Source: Fibrobacterota bacterium
GTDB lineage: Bacteria; Fibrobacterota; Fibrobacteria; UBA5070
Reading direction: 5' to 3'
NCBI GenBank assembly: GCA_016715065.1
Contig: JADKBN010000003.1
Location: forward strand, 434,001 to 498,000
DNA length: 64,000 nt
Below are positions 19,370-27,777 of this stretch, one piece after another. Position numbers and translations under genes: made by a program. Within the stretch, counting starts at the first letter, position 1; every line of letters starts with the position of its first letter. Below the pieces are notes generated by a model. The model was not told the origin of the DNA and made no database searches. It saw only the letters and a program-made list of their open reading frames with translations.

Positions 19370-20767
19370 ATGAATGAAGTGTTCGATTCCAGCGCATTCG
19401 GTTCCGAGATGGATCGCTTGACGGGATCCGTCGAAATGTCGGGCAATTCCTGTCTCTTCCTGCCCAGCGGCGTGCAGTCCTACCGCGAGCGGTGGAGGCT
19501 CCTTGCCGGTGCGAAGCACCAGGTGCACGCGGTGGCGTTCAGCGTGATGAACGACGACACTTCCCGGCGCATGGCCTCCGAGATGAGGCGGTTGGCCAGA
19601 TCCGGCGCGCAGGCCCGGTTGATCCTGGACGACGGAGTCTACTGGACGACGTTTTGCGGCAAGATCCTGGAATCCATCGAGGATGGGGGCGGGGAAGTCC
19701 TCCACTACCACAAGCTCTTCCGCGATCTCCTGCCCGATCTTTCCAAAGGACGCCCTTTCCACCAGATCGCCCACAAGCTCAAGCTCAAGCTCAAGCGCCA
19801 CTTCCACGAGAAATACATGGTGGTGGACGGCACCGCGGCCGTTCTGGGCGGTCTCAACTGGGGCGACAAATACGCGTTGGGAGGCCAGGAGCCCAAGGCC
19901 TGGCGGGACACCGACGTGCTTTTGACCGGACCGGTGGTCGCCGACATCCAGGACCGGTTCGTGACCGATTGGTACCGCTACCAGGCGCAGAACGAACTGG
20001 CCGACAACCTGCGCAGGCGGGGGTTCGATCCGCAGGAGTGCATCGAGCGCTGGAGAACCCAGGAATTGGCAGATCGCGACACGTTCAAGGATCGATGGTT
20101 TCCCAAGCTGGAGGCCACGGGAGATCTCCCGATCCGTTATGTCGCCCACAAGCCTTGGGACGAAAACCGAGGCCAGTTGACCAACGCGATGCTCCATGTG
20201 ATCGAAAACGCCAAGGAGACGCTCTGGTGGGGCTGCCACGGCATCCGGCCTCCGCGCATGCTGGCGGAAGCGCTGATCAATGCGGCCGCAAGGGGAGTGG
20301 ACGTGCGGCTGTTCACCAACTCGAAGGTGTCGGCGCAGACCTTGATGCTGCGCGGACTGTTCGGTTGGATGTACTGGGAAAGCTCCAACCACTACAAGAC
20401 CTTGCTGGAGGGCGGGATCCGGATCTTCGAGTGGCAGAAGCCGGGCGCGTTCCACTCCAAGAACATGGTGGCGGATTCTTGCTACGCGTCGGTGGGCTCC
20501 TACAACATCGCCAACGGCTCGTGTTTCCACCACACGGAAAGCAACGTGTTCATCCGCGATCGGGCCTTCGCCGAGCAGGTGGCGGCGCAATTCGAGATCG
20601 ACACGAAGGACTGCCTGGAAATCACCCTGGCACAGGCCAAGACGCCTTCGGCGAAGAACGACCCCTTCCTCCGTCCATTGCGGGATCGGTGCTTCATCGT
20701 GGATCCCGGCATGTGGCCAAAATCTGTCTCCGAGGATATCGATGCGGGGAAATTCCTTCCCTTCTGA
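19370..20767 (+). CDS. Phospholipase D / cardiolipin-synthase-like protein
   Basis: 465 residues, with GGGAGG a few bases before the ATG. Two HKD signatures are clear: HEKYMVVDG...GGLNWGDKY (His146) and HSKNMVADS...GSYNIANGS (His362). The two halves therefore form one active site of the PLD superfamily, which makes or cuts phosphodiester bonds in phospholipids (cardiolipin synthase, PLD). There is no membrane helix or signal peptide, in contrast to typical bacterial cardiolipin synthases. A lysine-rich LKLKLKRHFHEK stretch precedes the first motif and could favour acidic membranes. It lies upstream of the small leader-like gene and the large unknown gene. Confidence 0.85.
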   Translation: MNEVFDSSAFGSEMDRLTGSVEMSGNSCLFLPSGVQSYRERWRLLAGAKHQVHAVAFSVMNDDTSRRMASEMRRLARSGAQARLILDDGVYWTTFCGKILESIEDGGGEVLHYHKLFRDLLPDLSKGRPFHQIAHKLKLKLKRHFHEKYMVVDGTAAVLGGLNWGDKYALGGQEPKAWRDTDVLLTGPVVADIQDRFVTDWYRYQAQNELADNLRRRGFDPQECIERWRTQELADRDTFKDRWFPKLEATGDLPIRYVAHKPWDENRGQLTNAMLHVIENAKETLWWGCHGIRPPRMLAEALINAAARGVDVRLFTNSKVSAQTLMLRGLFGWMYWESSNHYKTLLEGGIRIFEWQKPGAFHSKNMVADSCYASVGSYNIANGSCFHHTESNVFIRDRAFAEQVAAQFEIDTKDCLEITLAQAKTPSAKNDPFLRPLRDRCFIVDPGMWPKSVSEDIDAGKFLPF

Positions 20768-20855
20768 ACCGTTCACCGCAGAAAAACGACGGAATTCCGC
20801 ATAAGAAAGGATAAGACTTGTTCTCAACGGGTTTGGTCGTTGATTCCTTCCTGAG

Positions 20856-20895
20856 CCCGGCCGGCAAATCCGACTTTTCCCTTCTACCGGCCGGG
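20856..20895 (+). promoter_or_regulatory. Perfect 9-bp hairpin directly before a ribosome-binding site
   Basis: CCCGGCCGG (20856-20864) and CCGGCCGGG (20887-20895) are perfect complements around a 22-base AT-richer loop. The AAAGGAG ribosome-binding site of the next gene starts immediately after (20896). The stem could block or tune translation of the downstream pair, or be an attenuator. No U-run follows it. Confidence 0.6.
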
Positions 20896-20907
20896 AAAGG
20901 AGTCCAG

Positions 20908-21258
20908 ATGATCCAAGATTCCCTTCGACAAGACCCGTGCGCGAAGCCCGGCCCAAAGGGCGAGCCCTCCCTGGAGGAGCGCGTTCCGCCGAGGCTTCGC
21001 GCCGACCTCCAGTCGTTGCGTTCCCAGGAAAGCAAGTTCCTGGAAAAGCTCAACGCCGATCCCCAGCGCGCCGCGGCCTTCCTGGCCGATCCCGCCCGCG
21101 AACTCAAGCGCGCCGGAGTCAAGGTCCCGTCCAATCTCCGGGCCACCCTGAAACCCTTGGCCGGTTTGGAGGAGCTGTTGCAGCCCGCCTCCATCCGCCT
21201 GCCCAACGGACAGATCGTGACGCCCAAGGTCAAGCTCCGCATCACAGGAGGTGTCTGA
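20908..21258 (+). CDS. Small protein with NHLP-leader-like motif
   Basis: 116 residues from the ATG preceded by AAAGGAG; an in-frame TTG at 20818 would add 30 residues but has no ribosome-binding site. Residues ~35-75 (FLEKLNADPQRAAAFLADP, ELKRAGVKVP) resemble the nitrile-hydratase-type leader peptide (NHLP) with its LLADP and AG-x-x-VP features. The tail holds RLPNGQIVTPKVKLRIT. NHLP leaders guide peptide modification or export, but no maturase or peptidase transporter gene is nearby, so this may be a structural relative. Its stop overlaps the next ATG (TGATG), so the two are translationally coupled. Function is inferred only. Confidence 0.55.
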   Translation: MIQDSLRQDPCAKPGPKGEPSLEERVPPRLRADLQSLRSQESKFLEKLNADPQRAAAFLADPARELKRAGVKVPSNLRATLKPLAGLEELLQPASIRLPNGQIVTPKVKLRITGGV

Positions 21259-23648
21259 TGCCCGGCAACGCCACGCACGGCTACGACATGGTCATCGAGT
21301 TCGCCGAGCAGGCCATCCAGCGGGTGGTTTCCGGGGTCTTGGACGGATCTTCGCTCTTCAGCGCGCTGGGGTCGGTCCTGGACACCATCCCCGGCGTGAG
21401 CATCTCGTCGGACGGATTCCGGTCTTCCATCAACTTCGATCGCCCCACCGGGATCACCATCCCCGCCGGCGGCAAGCCGGTGGACATCCGGCTGGACTGG
21501 CTCAACCCCTCGGGAACGGTGGAAGCCGAGCTTCGCATCGTGGCGGGTCTGGTGGTGGATCGCACCTCTCCCACCATGGACGTGCTCAAGCTGGACATGA
21601 AGGACTCCTTGTACTTCCTGGGACTGGAGGTGGGAACCAGTCCGATCTCCAACCTCCTGCTGGCGCCGGTCAGAAATTGGCTGAGCACCAACCTGCCCTT
21701 GATCCCGCTTCTGCCCGTGCCGGTCGATCGCGCTTCCACCGATCCCAAGCGCATCCGGCAGGCCGACGCCATCCTGGCCGACGCGTCCACCGACGCCCGC
21801 GACGCGATCGGCGTGGCCCTGACCTTCGGCGGCGGCACTCCAGGAGATTCCTCGGCGTTCACCTCCGGATTGGTGGACTGGGGAACGGAAGAGGCACCGG
21901 GTGCCATCGCGGTGTTCCTGGGATGGATCCTGCGCATGTTGGATCCTGCCTTGGACGAGGCTTTCGATCAGCCCGCGGGCACCTTCCGCAACGGCCAGCT
22001 CACGCGTGCCTTCGACGTGGGCGACAGCACCACCCTCACGGCCTTTTCCATCAGCCTGCAGGATGGATTCCTGGCGGTTTCGGCCACGGTCGAAAAATCT
22101 GGATTCTGCTGGAGCGCGCGCGGCACGGTGGGGGCCCGCATGCGGATCCGCATCGTGGAGGGCCGCCTGCAGGTGAACACCGAGGTGGACGATCCCGACG
22201 TGGAACTGGACATCCCCTGGTATTGCTACCTGGCGGCGGCCGTGATCGGCGCGCTGGGTGGATTCCTGGTGGGGGGCATCATCGGAGGAACGGTGGGCGC
22301 GGTCCTGGTGCCGTTGTTGCTGTTCGCCTTGGAAGAGGGGTTGGAGGGGACCTTGGACGGCATCGCCGACAACATCCGCAACACCCTCAACGATCTGGCC
22401 CCTGCCGTGGACATCCCCGCCACCGGGATCAACATCTTCTTCCAGTCGGTGGAAATCGACGACATCACCATCAAGTGCCGCACCACGGTCCCCGATCTCG
22501 CACCCATCCGCGGAGCCGGGACGGTGATCCTGCGCGCGGGCCAAGCGATCGATCTGGACTCGGGCCGCGTGGGCGATGCCCAGATGGAAGGAGGGGATCT
22601 GCGGTTGGACGGCACGGGCGACGGACGGGCGCTGCGGACGGTCTGCGCCGCCTCGCTGGCCCGCACTGGTAGGACGGATTTTGACCACATCGCGCGGTGG
22701 TCGTGCTACGGTCTGGTCTACGCGCAGACGGCCCGGGTGGCCTCCGGCGAGATGTGGCACAGTCTGCACCTTCCCCTCATCGGAGATTTGCACATCGCCA
22801 CGGGAACGGTCTTTTCGGTGCGCACCGGCCAAGGGCGCAGGGCGTTGGTCCAGGTGACCGACGTGCGCGACGACCGGATCTCGCTTCGCTGGAAGACCTG
22901 GGACCGGCGTTTGGTGTCCACCCGCATCGAGGGCGGATTCAAATGCCTTCCCACGATCGCCTCGGTCGACTCGATGCAATTCGTCGCGGGTCGTCCGTTC
23001 GAAGTGCTGGACACGGCCAAGATCCTGGCGGTCACGGCGACCTCCGTGGCCCCCCTCCCGGTCATGGCCGCCACCACCAACGCCACGAAGGTGTCGTACG
23101 TGGCCAAGGCCTCTGCGAACGCCCAGGTTTCGGAGGCCGCCATGGTCTCCGTGGCCTCGGGGGTAGCCATCGGGGAGAGGATCGAGCTTTCCGCCATCCG
23201 CGACATCGGGCGCGTGGGGCACTGGGAAGCGCCATCCCTGGCCCGTCGTTTGGAGGGGAACTTCATCGCGGCTTCGGATGGATTCCTCGGTGGCAGGGTG
23301 CATCGCTGGAGTGTCGACGGCCGACCGTTGGAAGGTTCCGGCAAGATCGCCCTGCAAGGGGTGGACTTCGAATACCAGCAGCACGGTGCCCAGCTGCGCC
23401 TTAGCGCGCCGGTTTCCGGCAAGGAGGTGGCCATGGAGATTTCCGTGACGGTGGCCGACGACCAGGCCAATCGGGCGGATGCCTCCCGCTGCGTGCGAGC
23501 TCCGGCTTCCTGCCCCAAGAAGATCCGGTCGCTGCCCAAGTGGAAGGCCTATCGAGACGTGTACCTGGAACACGTGGGGGTCCGCGTGGTGCGTCAGGAT
23601 CTGGCGCCTGTGCTGGCCAACATGCCCAGGCTGGAGAGGATGATCTGA
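21258..23648 (+). CDS. Large unrecognised protein with central glycine-rich membrane segment
   Basis: 796 residues, start at the ATG behind AGGAGG. The N-terminus (GYDMVIEFAEQAIQRV) faintly recalls P47/OrfX-type TULIP proteins, lipid-binding toxins and transporters; this is a low-confidence idea. Residues ~318-358 are a Gly-zipper-like hydrophobic stretch (AAAVIGALGGFLVGGIIGG), suggesting membrane insertion without a signal peptide. The second half has beta-rich repeats (FSVRTGQGRRALVQVTDV) resembling substrate-contact modules. A terminator follows. Coupling to the PLD-type enzyme and the leader-like protein suggests a membrane-active effector system, but no homologue is recognised with certainty. 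Confidence 0.55.
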   Translation: MPGNATHGYDMVIEFAEQAIQRVVSGVLDGSSLFSALGSVLDTIPGVSISSDGFRSSINFDRPTGITIPAGGKPVDIRLDWLNPSGTVEAELRIVAGLVVDRTSPTMDVLKLDMKDSLYFLGLEVGTSPISNLLLAPVRNWLSTNLPLIPLLPVPVDRASTDPKRIRQADAILADASTDARDAIGVALTFGGGTPGDSSAFTSGLVDWGTEEAPGAIAVFLGWILRMLDPALDEAFDQPAGTFRNGQLTRAFDVGDSTTLTAFSISLQDGFLAVSATVEKSGFCWSARGTVGARMRIRIVEGRLQVNTEVDDPDVELDIPWYCYLAAAVIGALGGFLVGGIIGGTVGAVLVPLLLFALEEGLEGTLDGIADNIRNTLNDLAPAVDIPATGINIFFQSVEIDDITIKCRTTVPDLAPIRGAGTVILRAGQAIDLDSGRVGDAQMEGGDLRLDGTGDGRALRTVCAASLARTGRTDFDHIARWSCYGLVYAQTARVASGEMWHSLHLPLIGDLHIATGTVFSVRTGQGRRALVQVTDVRDDRISLRWKTWDRRLVSTRIEGGFKCLPTIASVDSMQFVAGRPFEVLDTAKILAVTATSVAPLPVMAATTNATKVSYVAKASANAQVSEAAMVSVASGVAIGERIELSAIRDIGRVGHWEAPSLARRLEGNFIAASDGFLGGRVHRWSVDGRPLEGSGKIALQGVDFEYQQHGAQLRLSAPVSGKEVAMEISVTVADDQANRADASRCVRAPASCPKKIRSLPKWKAYRDVYLEHVGVRVVRQDLAPVLANMPRLERMI

Positions 23649-23676
23649 ACGGCCTGCCTTGACGGCTGGATTTCCA

Positions 23677-23706
23677 GGGACGGAAGGCTCGCCTTCCGTC
23701 CCTTTT
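23677..23706 (+). terminator. Rho-independent terminator after the 796-aa gene
   Basis: GGGACGGAAGG (23677-23687) and CCTTCCGTCCC (23692-23702) form an 11-bp stem with a CTCG-containing loop, followed by TTTT. It sits 28 bases after the stop at 23648 and closes the 18.8-23.6 kb cluster. It is the clearest terminator in the window. Confidence 0.85.
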
Positions 23707-23752
23707 CAATGCTTCGAAAATTGGAAAATCGTGTGGCGTTGAATATCCACCG

Positions 23753-23910
23753 CTCATCCTGAGGAGCGAAGCGTCTCGAAGGGTGTGCGGTGGATGCAAA
23801 GTTGCAAAGCGTGACGATTGTCGCGCCGCCGCCCCTGTCGCCTCCGGCGACCAACCGAGGCCCCGGTTACCGCAGTTGTCGAGACGCGGCAGAGCCGCTC
23901 CTCAGGACGA
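23753..23910. repeat. Inverted repeat element, MITE-like
   Basis: CTCATCCTGAGGAGCGAAGC... (arm starting 23753) is answered by ...GAGCCGCTCCTCAGGACGA (arm ending 23910), an imperfect inverted repeat around ~100 bases. The TGAGGAGCGAAGC...CTCGAAGG arm type is a dispersed intergenic repeat in many GC-rich bacteria. It lies between the terminator and the end of the HMG-CoA reductase gene. No coding potential is credible inside it. Confidence 0.65.
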
Positions 23911-23943
23911 ACGGCCTTCTTGCCTGTCCCTTATCGTTTCAAT

Positions 23944-25134
23944 TCAATGTTTGCTCGGGCGCTTGCGGGAAAGGACCCGGTGTGCCCTGGCGAAGTTCCC
24001 CGATGCCATGGCCGCACAGATGGAAAGCTCGCCGGCCAGGCAGAGCGATCCGGCAATTTCTGCCAACGCGCGGGCCGAATGGGTTTGGGGCAGATTCAAG
24101 GACGCCAAACAAGCCGCCTGCGTGGGAAGACGCGTTCCCCCGCCCACCGTTCCCACCAGGATGTCAGGAAGCGTGACGGTGGCGTAGAGGTCGCCCTTGG
24201 CGGTGCATTCCGCCCGGGTGACGCCCACGGCCGATTCCGCCACACAGGCCGCATCTTGTCCTGTGGCCAGATACAAGGCGGCCAAGCCGTTGGCAAAGTG
24301 GCCTTGGAACCCCATGCTTCCAGAAAGCACGCCTCCCACCGCCGACATCTGCCAGTAGTCGGTCAGTTCTTCCGGGGTGCAGCCAAGGGTCCGTTCCGTG
24401 ACCGCGCGTGGGACCAGGACTTCGGCGCTGACCTTGCGCCCGCGCACGCTCCCGAAGGTTTGTCCGCAAGCCTTTTTGTCGCCGGACATGTTGGCTTCCA
24501 GATACCACCGCACCACGGGAATCGGGCTTTCACGCACGATGTATCGGCAGATCGCATCGGATGCCAGCGTGACCATGTTCTGGCCGGCCGCGTCGCCGGT
24601 GGTGAATTCCAGGATCAGCCAGACATGGTTTCCCTCCACCACGGCACGCAGGTCCACGAGCTTTCCGTGGCGTGTGGTGGTGGCGGCTTCCCGTTGGAAG
24701 GCTTCGAAGGATTCACTCGCCCAAAGGGAAAAGGAACCGGCATCCAGCAAATTCAGAAAACGAAAACCGGGGGATCGTTGGATGCCTTCGGCCAGGACGG
24801 AAGCAAGGCAACCCCCGGACAGCGTGATGGCATGGCAACCACGGTGGTAGGAGGCAACCAGTGCGCCTTCGGTGGTGGCCAGCGGGACATAGTAGTCGCC
24901 ACGGGCATGGACACCTTGCACCCGCAGAGGTCCGGCGATGCCCACCGGCACGCGCAACCAGCCGCCGTAGTGTTCCACGTTCCCCTCGCACAGGCCGGCG
25001 TCCCGCTCGGGCTCCAGCCGGGCGATCCTGGGAGGATTCGAAACGATCTGCGCGTTCGGATCCGCATGGACCGGATCGGGAAGTGGCGGCATTGAAGATC
25101 GGAAGGAGCGGATGTCCAGATGGGATCGTGCCAT
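23944..25134 (-). CDS. HMG-CoA reductase, class I-type
   Basis: 396 residues. The catalytic residues of the class-I enzyme are all identifiable: Glu in TTEG (89), Lys in SGDKK (220/221), Asp in TGQDAA (294) and His in ARAHR (385). The substrate-binding features VPVGIAGPL, GHFANGLAA and GTVGGGT are also present. The usual DAMGMNM motif is altered to DAAGQNM (181-187). The enzyme reduces HMG-CoA to mevalonate with NAD(P)H, feeding isoprenoids; most bacteria use the MEP pathway instead. It lies 139 bases after the ligase gene on the same strand. There is no strong ribosome-binding site and no membrane anchor. Confidence 0.85.
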   Translation of the reverse strand: MARSHLDIRSFRSSMPPLPDPVHADPNAQIVSNPPRIARLEPERDAGLCEGNVEHYGGWLRVPVGIAGPLRVQGVHARGDYYVPLATTEGALVASYHRGCHAITLSGGCLASVLAEGIQRSPGFRFLNLLDAGSFSLWASESFEAFQREAATTTRHGKLVDLRAVVEGNHVWLILEFTTGDAAGQNMVTLASDAICRYIVRESPIPVVRWYLEANMSGDKKACGQTFGSVRGRKVSAEVLVPRAVTERTLGCTPEELTDYWQMSAVGGVLSGSMGFQGHFANGLAALYLATGQDAACVAESAVGVTRAECTAKGDLYATVTLPDILVGTVGGGTRLPTQAACLASLNLPQTHSARALAEIAGSLCLAGELSICAAMASGNFARAHRVLSRKRPSKH

Positions 25135-25273
25135 GGCTCGGTTTCATATAGTAAACAGGGGGGGCGGTTCGGGGGATTCCCTGGCGAGGTTGACAAATTC
25201 CGGTGACCTGGTTTTCAGCGAATGGAATCCGAAGAATCCGGCAACTGCAGAGTCGGGGATGGCGCCTGCGAAG

Positions 25274-26800
25274 TCACTGGAGATCGGAGGTCAGGCGCTT
25301 GCGCAAGCTTGCCGTGTCGATCTTGGAACGGTGACGAGGATCCCGTGGTAGATCCATGAAATGAAGCATGAAAGGAAACGGCCACGGAAACTCCAGTATC
25401 CGGTGCTTCAATGCCCCGCGATCGAGTCTCGGCTTGGGCTCCACGGCCAGGACGATCCGACCATGGTGCAACAGCGCGCAGCCGGCGGAGACACCATCGA
25501 TGCCGAGCAGGGCTTGCTGGATCGCGAAGGGGTGGAGAGTCTGCCCATCCCATTCGATCCGCTCGGACACCCGCCCCAGCAGGTACAGGTTTCCCTGATG
25601 GTCCAGCCGGCCGGCATCCCCGGTCCGGTGCCAGGTCCGCTCGAACGTGCGGACCTTGTTGGAGGCCATGGCCACCGGGTCGTTCCAGTAAGATTCCAGC
25701 ACATGGGCTCCGGAAACCAGGATCTCGCCGACCTTTCCGCGAGGGACTTCCCGTTCGGAGAGCGTGGTGTCGGTTTCCGTCACGATGGGGCCATCGGCGG
25801 GATGGATGATCTTCACCAGAAGCGACGGATCGAAGGCTCCGGCGGGGATCCCTTGGTCCGGGGATCCGGACCATTCGGACAACACGCGACCCTCCAGCAA
25901 CGCCATAGGCTCGGCTTCGGTGGACCCGTAGACCGCGCTCCACCTGGCGGAGGGGAACGCCTTTGACAGTTCCTGGATGGTCCGGGGAAACACGGCGGCA
26001 CCTCCCAGGTGGATGCGTGCGCGAATGGTCGGATCCGGCATCGCCAAGGACCTCGCCGCGGCGAGGAACACGGCGGGAGATCCGGCCGAGGTGTCGGCGG
26101 TGCGAAGCTCCTCCAAAAAGCGGGGGGCGTCGATGGCATCGGGTTTGGCGGGATCGATCGAGGCGATCCGGCAGGTGGCGCCACTGGCCAGATTGTGCAA
26201 CGCGAAGATGGGAAGGGTCGCCAGATCGGTGGAACCGGCATTGGTGCCGAGCGTGCGGGAGAGGGCCTGGTGTTGGGCCAAGAGGAAGTTGTGGGAGCGA
26301 TCGGCCCCCTTCGGGGATCCGGTGGATCCGGTGGTGAAGGTGATCAGAGCCGTGCTGGCGGGTTCCACATCGGCGGGAGATTCCGCGACCACGATGCGTC
26401 CGCGATCGCGCCACCAGAGCATGGACGGAATCCGACAGGTGGAAGGATTGAGGATCCGCAGCAGATGCGCCTTGGGGATCCCCACGAAGAGGGCGGGCTT
26501 TACCAATTCCACGACCTGGCCCAGACGCTGCTTGGAAGTCCATGCGTCAACGAAAACCGCCACCGCCCCGATCCGCCAGATCGCCAGCAGCAAGGCGTAC
26601 AGGTCGGGCGAGGGTGGCACGTACAGCACCACCCGATCTCCCGGACCCACCTTGCGATCGCGCAGGAGACGCGCGCACTGGAGCATCCGGTTCGAGAGCA
26701 CGCCATAGGTGATGGACCTTCCACCCTGCTCGATCGCGTTCTGGTCGGGACGTTCGGCGACGTGTCTGGAAAACAGTTCCACCAGCGGAGAGGCGGTCAT
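25274..26800 (-). CDS. AMP-forming acyl/aryl ligase (ANL superfamily)
   Basis: 508 residues, start at the ATG overlapping the GNAT stop (ATGA). Motifs: the P-loop TFTTGSTGSPKG, YGSTEAE (A5), the adenylation-domain HRTGDAG...LYLLGRVSERIE (A7/A8), and a C-terminal HRSKID with the catalytic Lys. The family activates a carboxylic acid as acyl-AMP and normally passes it to CoA, an ACP or an amine. The substrate pocket is not identifiable by eye. Context in a coupled operon with HMG-CoA reductase, a GNAT and UbiA suggests activation of a long-chain, aryl or terpenoid acid. Confidence 0.8.
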   Translation of the reverse strand: MTASPLVELFSRHVAERPDQNAIEQGGRSITYGVLSNRMLQCARLLRDRKVGPGDRVVLYVPPSPDLYALLLAIWRIGAVAVFVDAWTSKQRLGQVVELVKPALFVGIPKAHLLRILNPSTCRIPSMLWWRDRGRIVVAESPADVEPASTALITFTTGSTGSPKGADRSHNFLLAQHQALSRTLGTNAGSTDLATLPIFALHNLASGATCRIASIDPAKPDAIDAPRFLEELRTADTSAGSPAVFLAAARSLAMPDPTIRARIHLGGAAVFPRTIQELSKAFPSARWSAVYGSTEAEPMALLEGRVLSEWSGSPDQGIPAGAFDPSLLVKIIHPADGPIVTETDTTLSEREVPRGKVGEILVSGAHVLESYWNDPVAMASNKVRTFERTWHRTGDAGRLDHQGNLYLLGRVSERIEWDGQTLHPFAIQQALLGIDGVSAGCALLHHGRIVLAVEPKPRLDRGALKHRILEFPWPFPFMLHFMDLPRDPRHRSKIDTASLRKRLTSDLQ

Positions 26801-27777
26801 CGGAGATCCTTGCGCCAAAGGCTGTAGGTGCGAATCGTGGTTCCATGTCCGGAAAGGATGTGGGTGGATGGATTGTTCGCGTGCATCAGGGCGTGCACCA
26901 CGCCGGTGTGGTTGCTTGCGTGCGCCTTGCGGTGCAGCCACTCCACCAACAGCGCGCCCAATCCCCGCGCGCGAGGATGGCGCGAGGTCGCCACGGTCTT
27001 GATGACGGTCCGACAAGATCCGTCAGATAGCGGCTCCGGGCAGGAAACCACATAGGCCAGGAGGCGACCCTCCAGCGAGGCCAGCACGATTCCGTCGGTG
27101 GGCAGGCGATCGCGCCAGGGGCGATACAGGGATCGCAACGAGGCGAGATCCAAGGGGCTCGCCCAGGAATTGTCCGCAAAGGCTTCCAGGCTCAAGCAGT
27201 GGATCCGGGAAAGCTCGCCGTCCCAATCGCCTGTGTCCAGCTCCTGGAAGGTGACGCCACGAGTTCGGAAGCGTTCCAGCTGGGTTTCAAGTCGCGACCA
27301 TCGCAGCGAATCGCGGGGGATCCAGCTGGACAAATACCGGTCGCAGACCTCGTAGCCTGCCTGGCGAAACAACTCGCCGATCCACGGTGGGGTGTGCCGA
27401 TCCAGCAGAAACGGAGGGTGATCGGAGGGGTCGGCGGTGCGGTAGGCGTGCCATGTGTCTGCGTCCATGGGGCCCACCACCGCCTGGATTCCCAGGGAGC
27501 GAAGGTGGGGTTCGCAAGCCTCCAACAGCGCCTTGGCGGTGGATGGATCGTCGATACACTCGAACAGGGCGATGTTCCCGATACCGGGATATCCCGCCAT
27601 GGGTTGGGCCAGGGCACGCGCCACGGCGATGCCGTCGCGCAGGGCCACGAACGCCATTTCTCCGACGCGATGCGGGCAGGTGGCGGCAGGATCGGCACTT
27701 GGTTGATGGGGTTGGGAAGCCATTCGCGCCGTGATGAATTCGGGAGATGTGCACACTGTTGACAGAATGTGGATCAT
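26797..27777 (-). CDS. GNAT-family acyltransferase
   Basis: 326 residues, longer than a simple ~150-aa GNAT because of an N-terminal extension. The acyl-CoA-binding motif is RHPRARGLGALLVEWLH (R-x-x-G-x-G/A), near residue 275. The N-terminal ~150 residues (VGEMAFVALRDGIAVAR, GIQAVVGPMDADTWHAY) have a second GNAT-like layout, so it may be a tandem GNAT such as FemAB- or MshD-like enzymes. It would acylate an amine or hydroxyl using an acyl-CoA. ATGA overlaps with both neighbours show tight coupling: start overlaps the kinase stop, stop overlaps the ligase start. Confidence 0.75.
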   Translation of the reverse strand: MIHILSTVCTSPEFITARMASQPHQPSADPAATCPHRVGEMAFVALRDGIAVARALAQPMAGYPGIGNIALFECIDDPSTAKALLEACEPHLRSLGIQAVVGPMDADTWHAYRTADPSDHPPFLLDRHTPPWIGELFRQAGYEVCDRYLSSWIPRDSLRWSRLETQLERFRTRGVTFQELDTGDWDGELSRIHCLSLEAFADNSWASPLDLASLRSLYRPWRDRLPTDGIVLASLEGRLLAYVVSCPEPLSDGSCRTVIKTVATSRHPRARGLGALLVEWLHRKAHASNHTGVVHALMHANNPSTHILSGHGTTIRTYSLWRKDLR

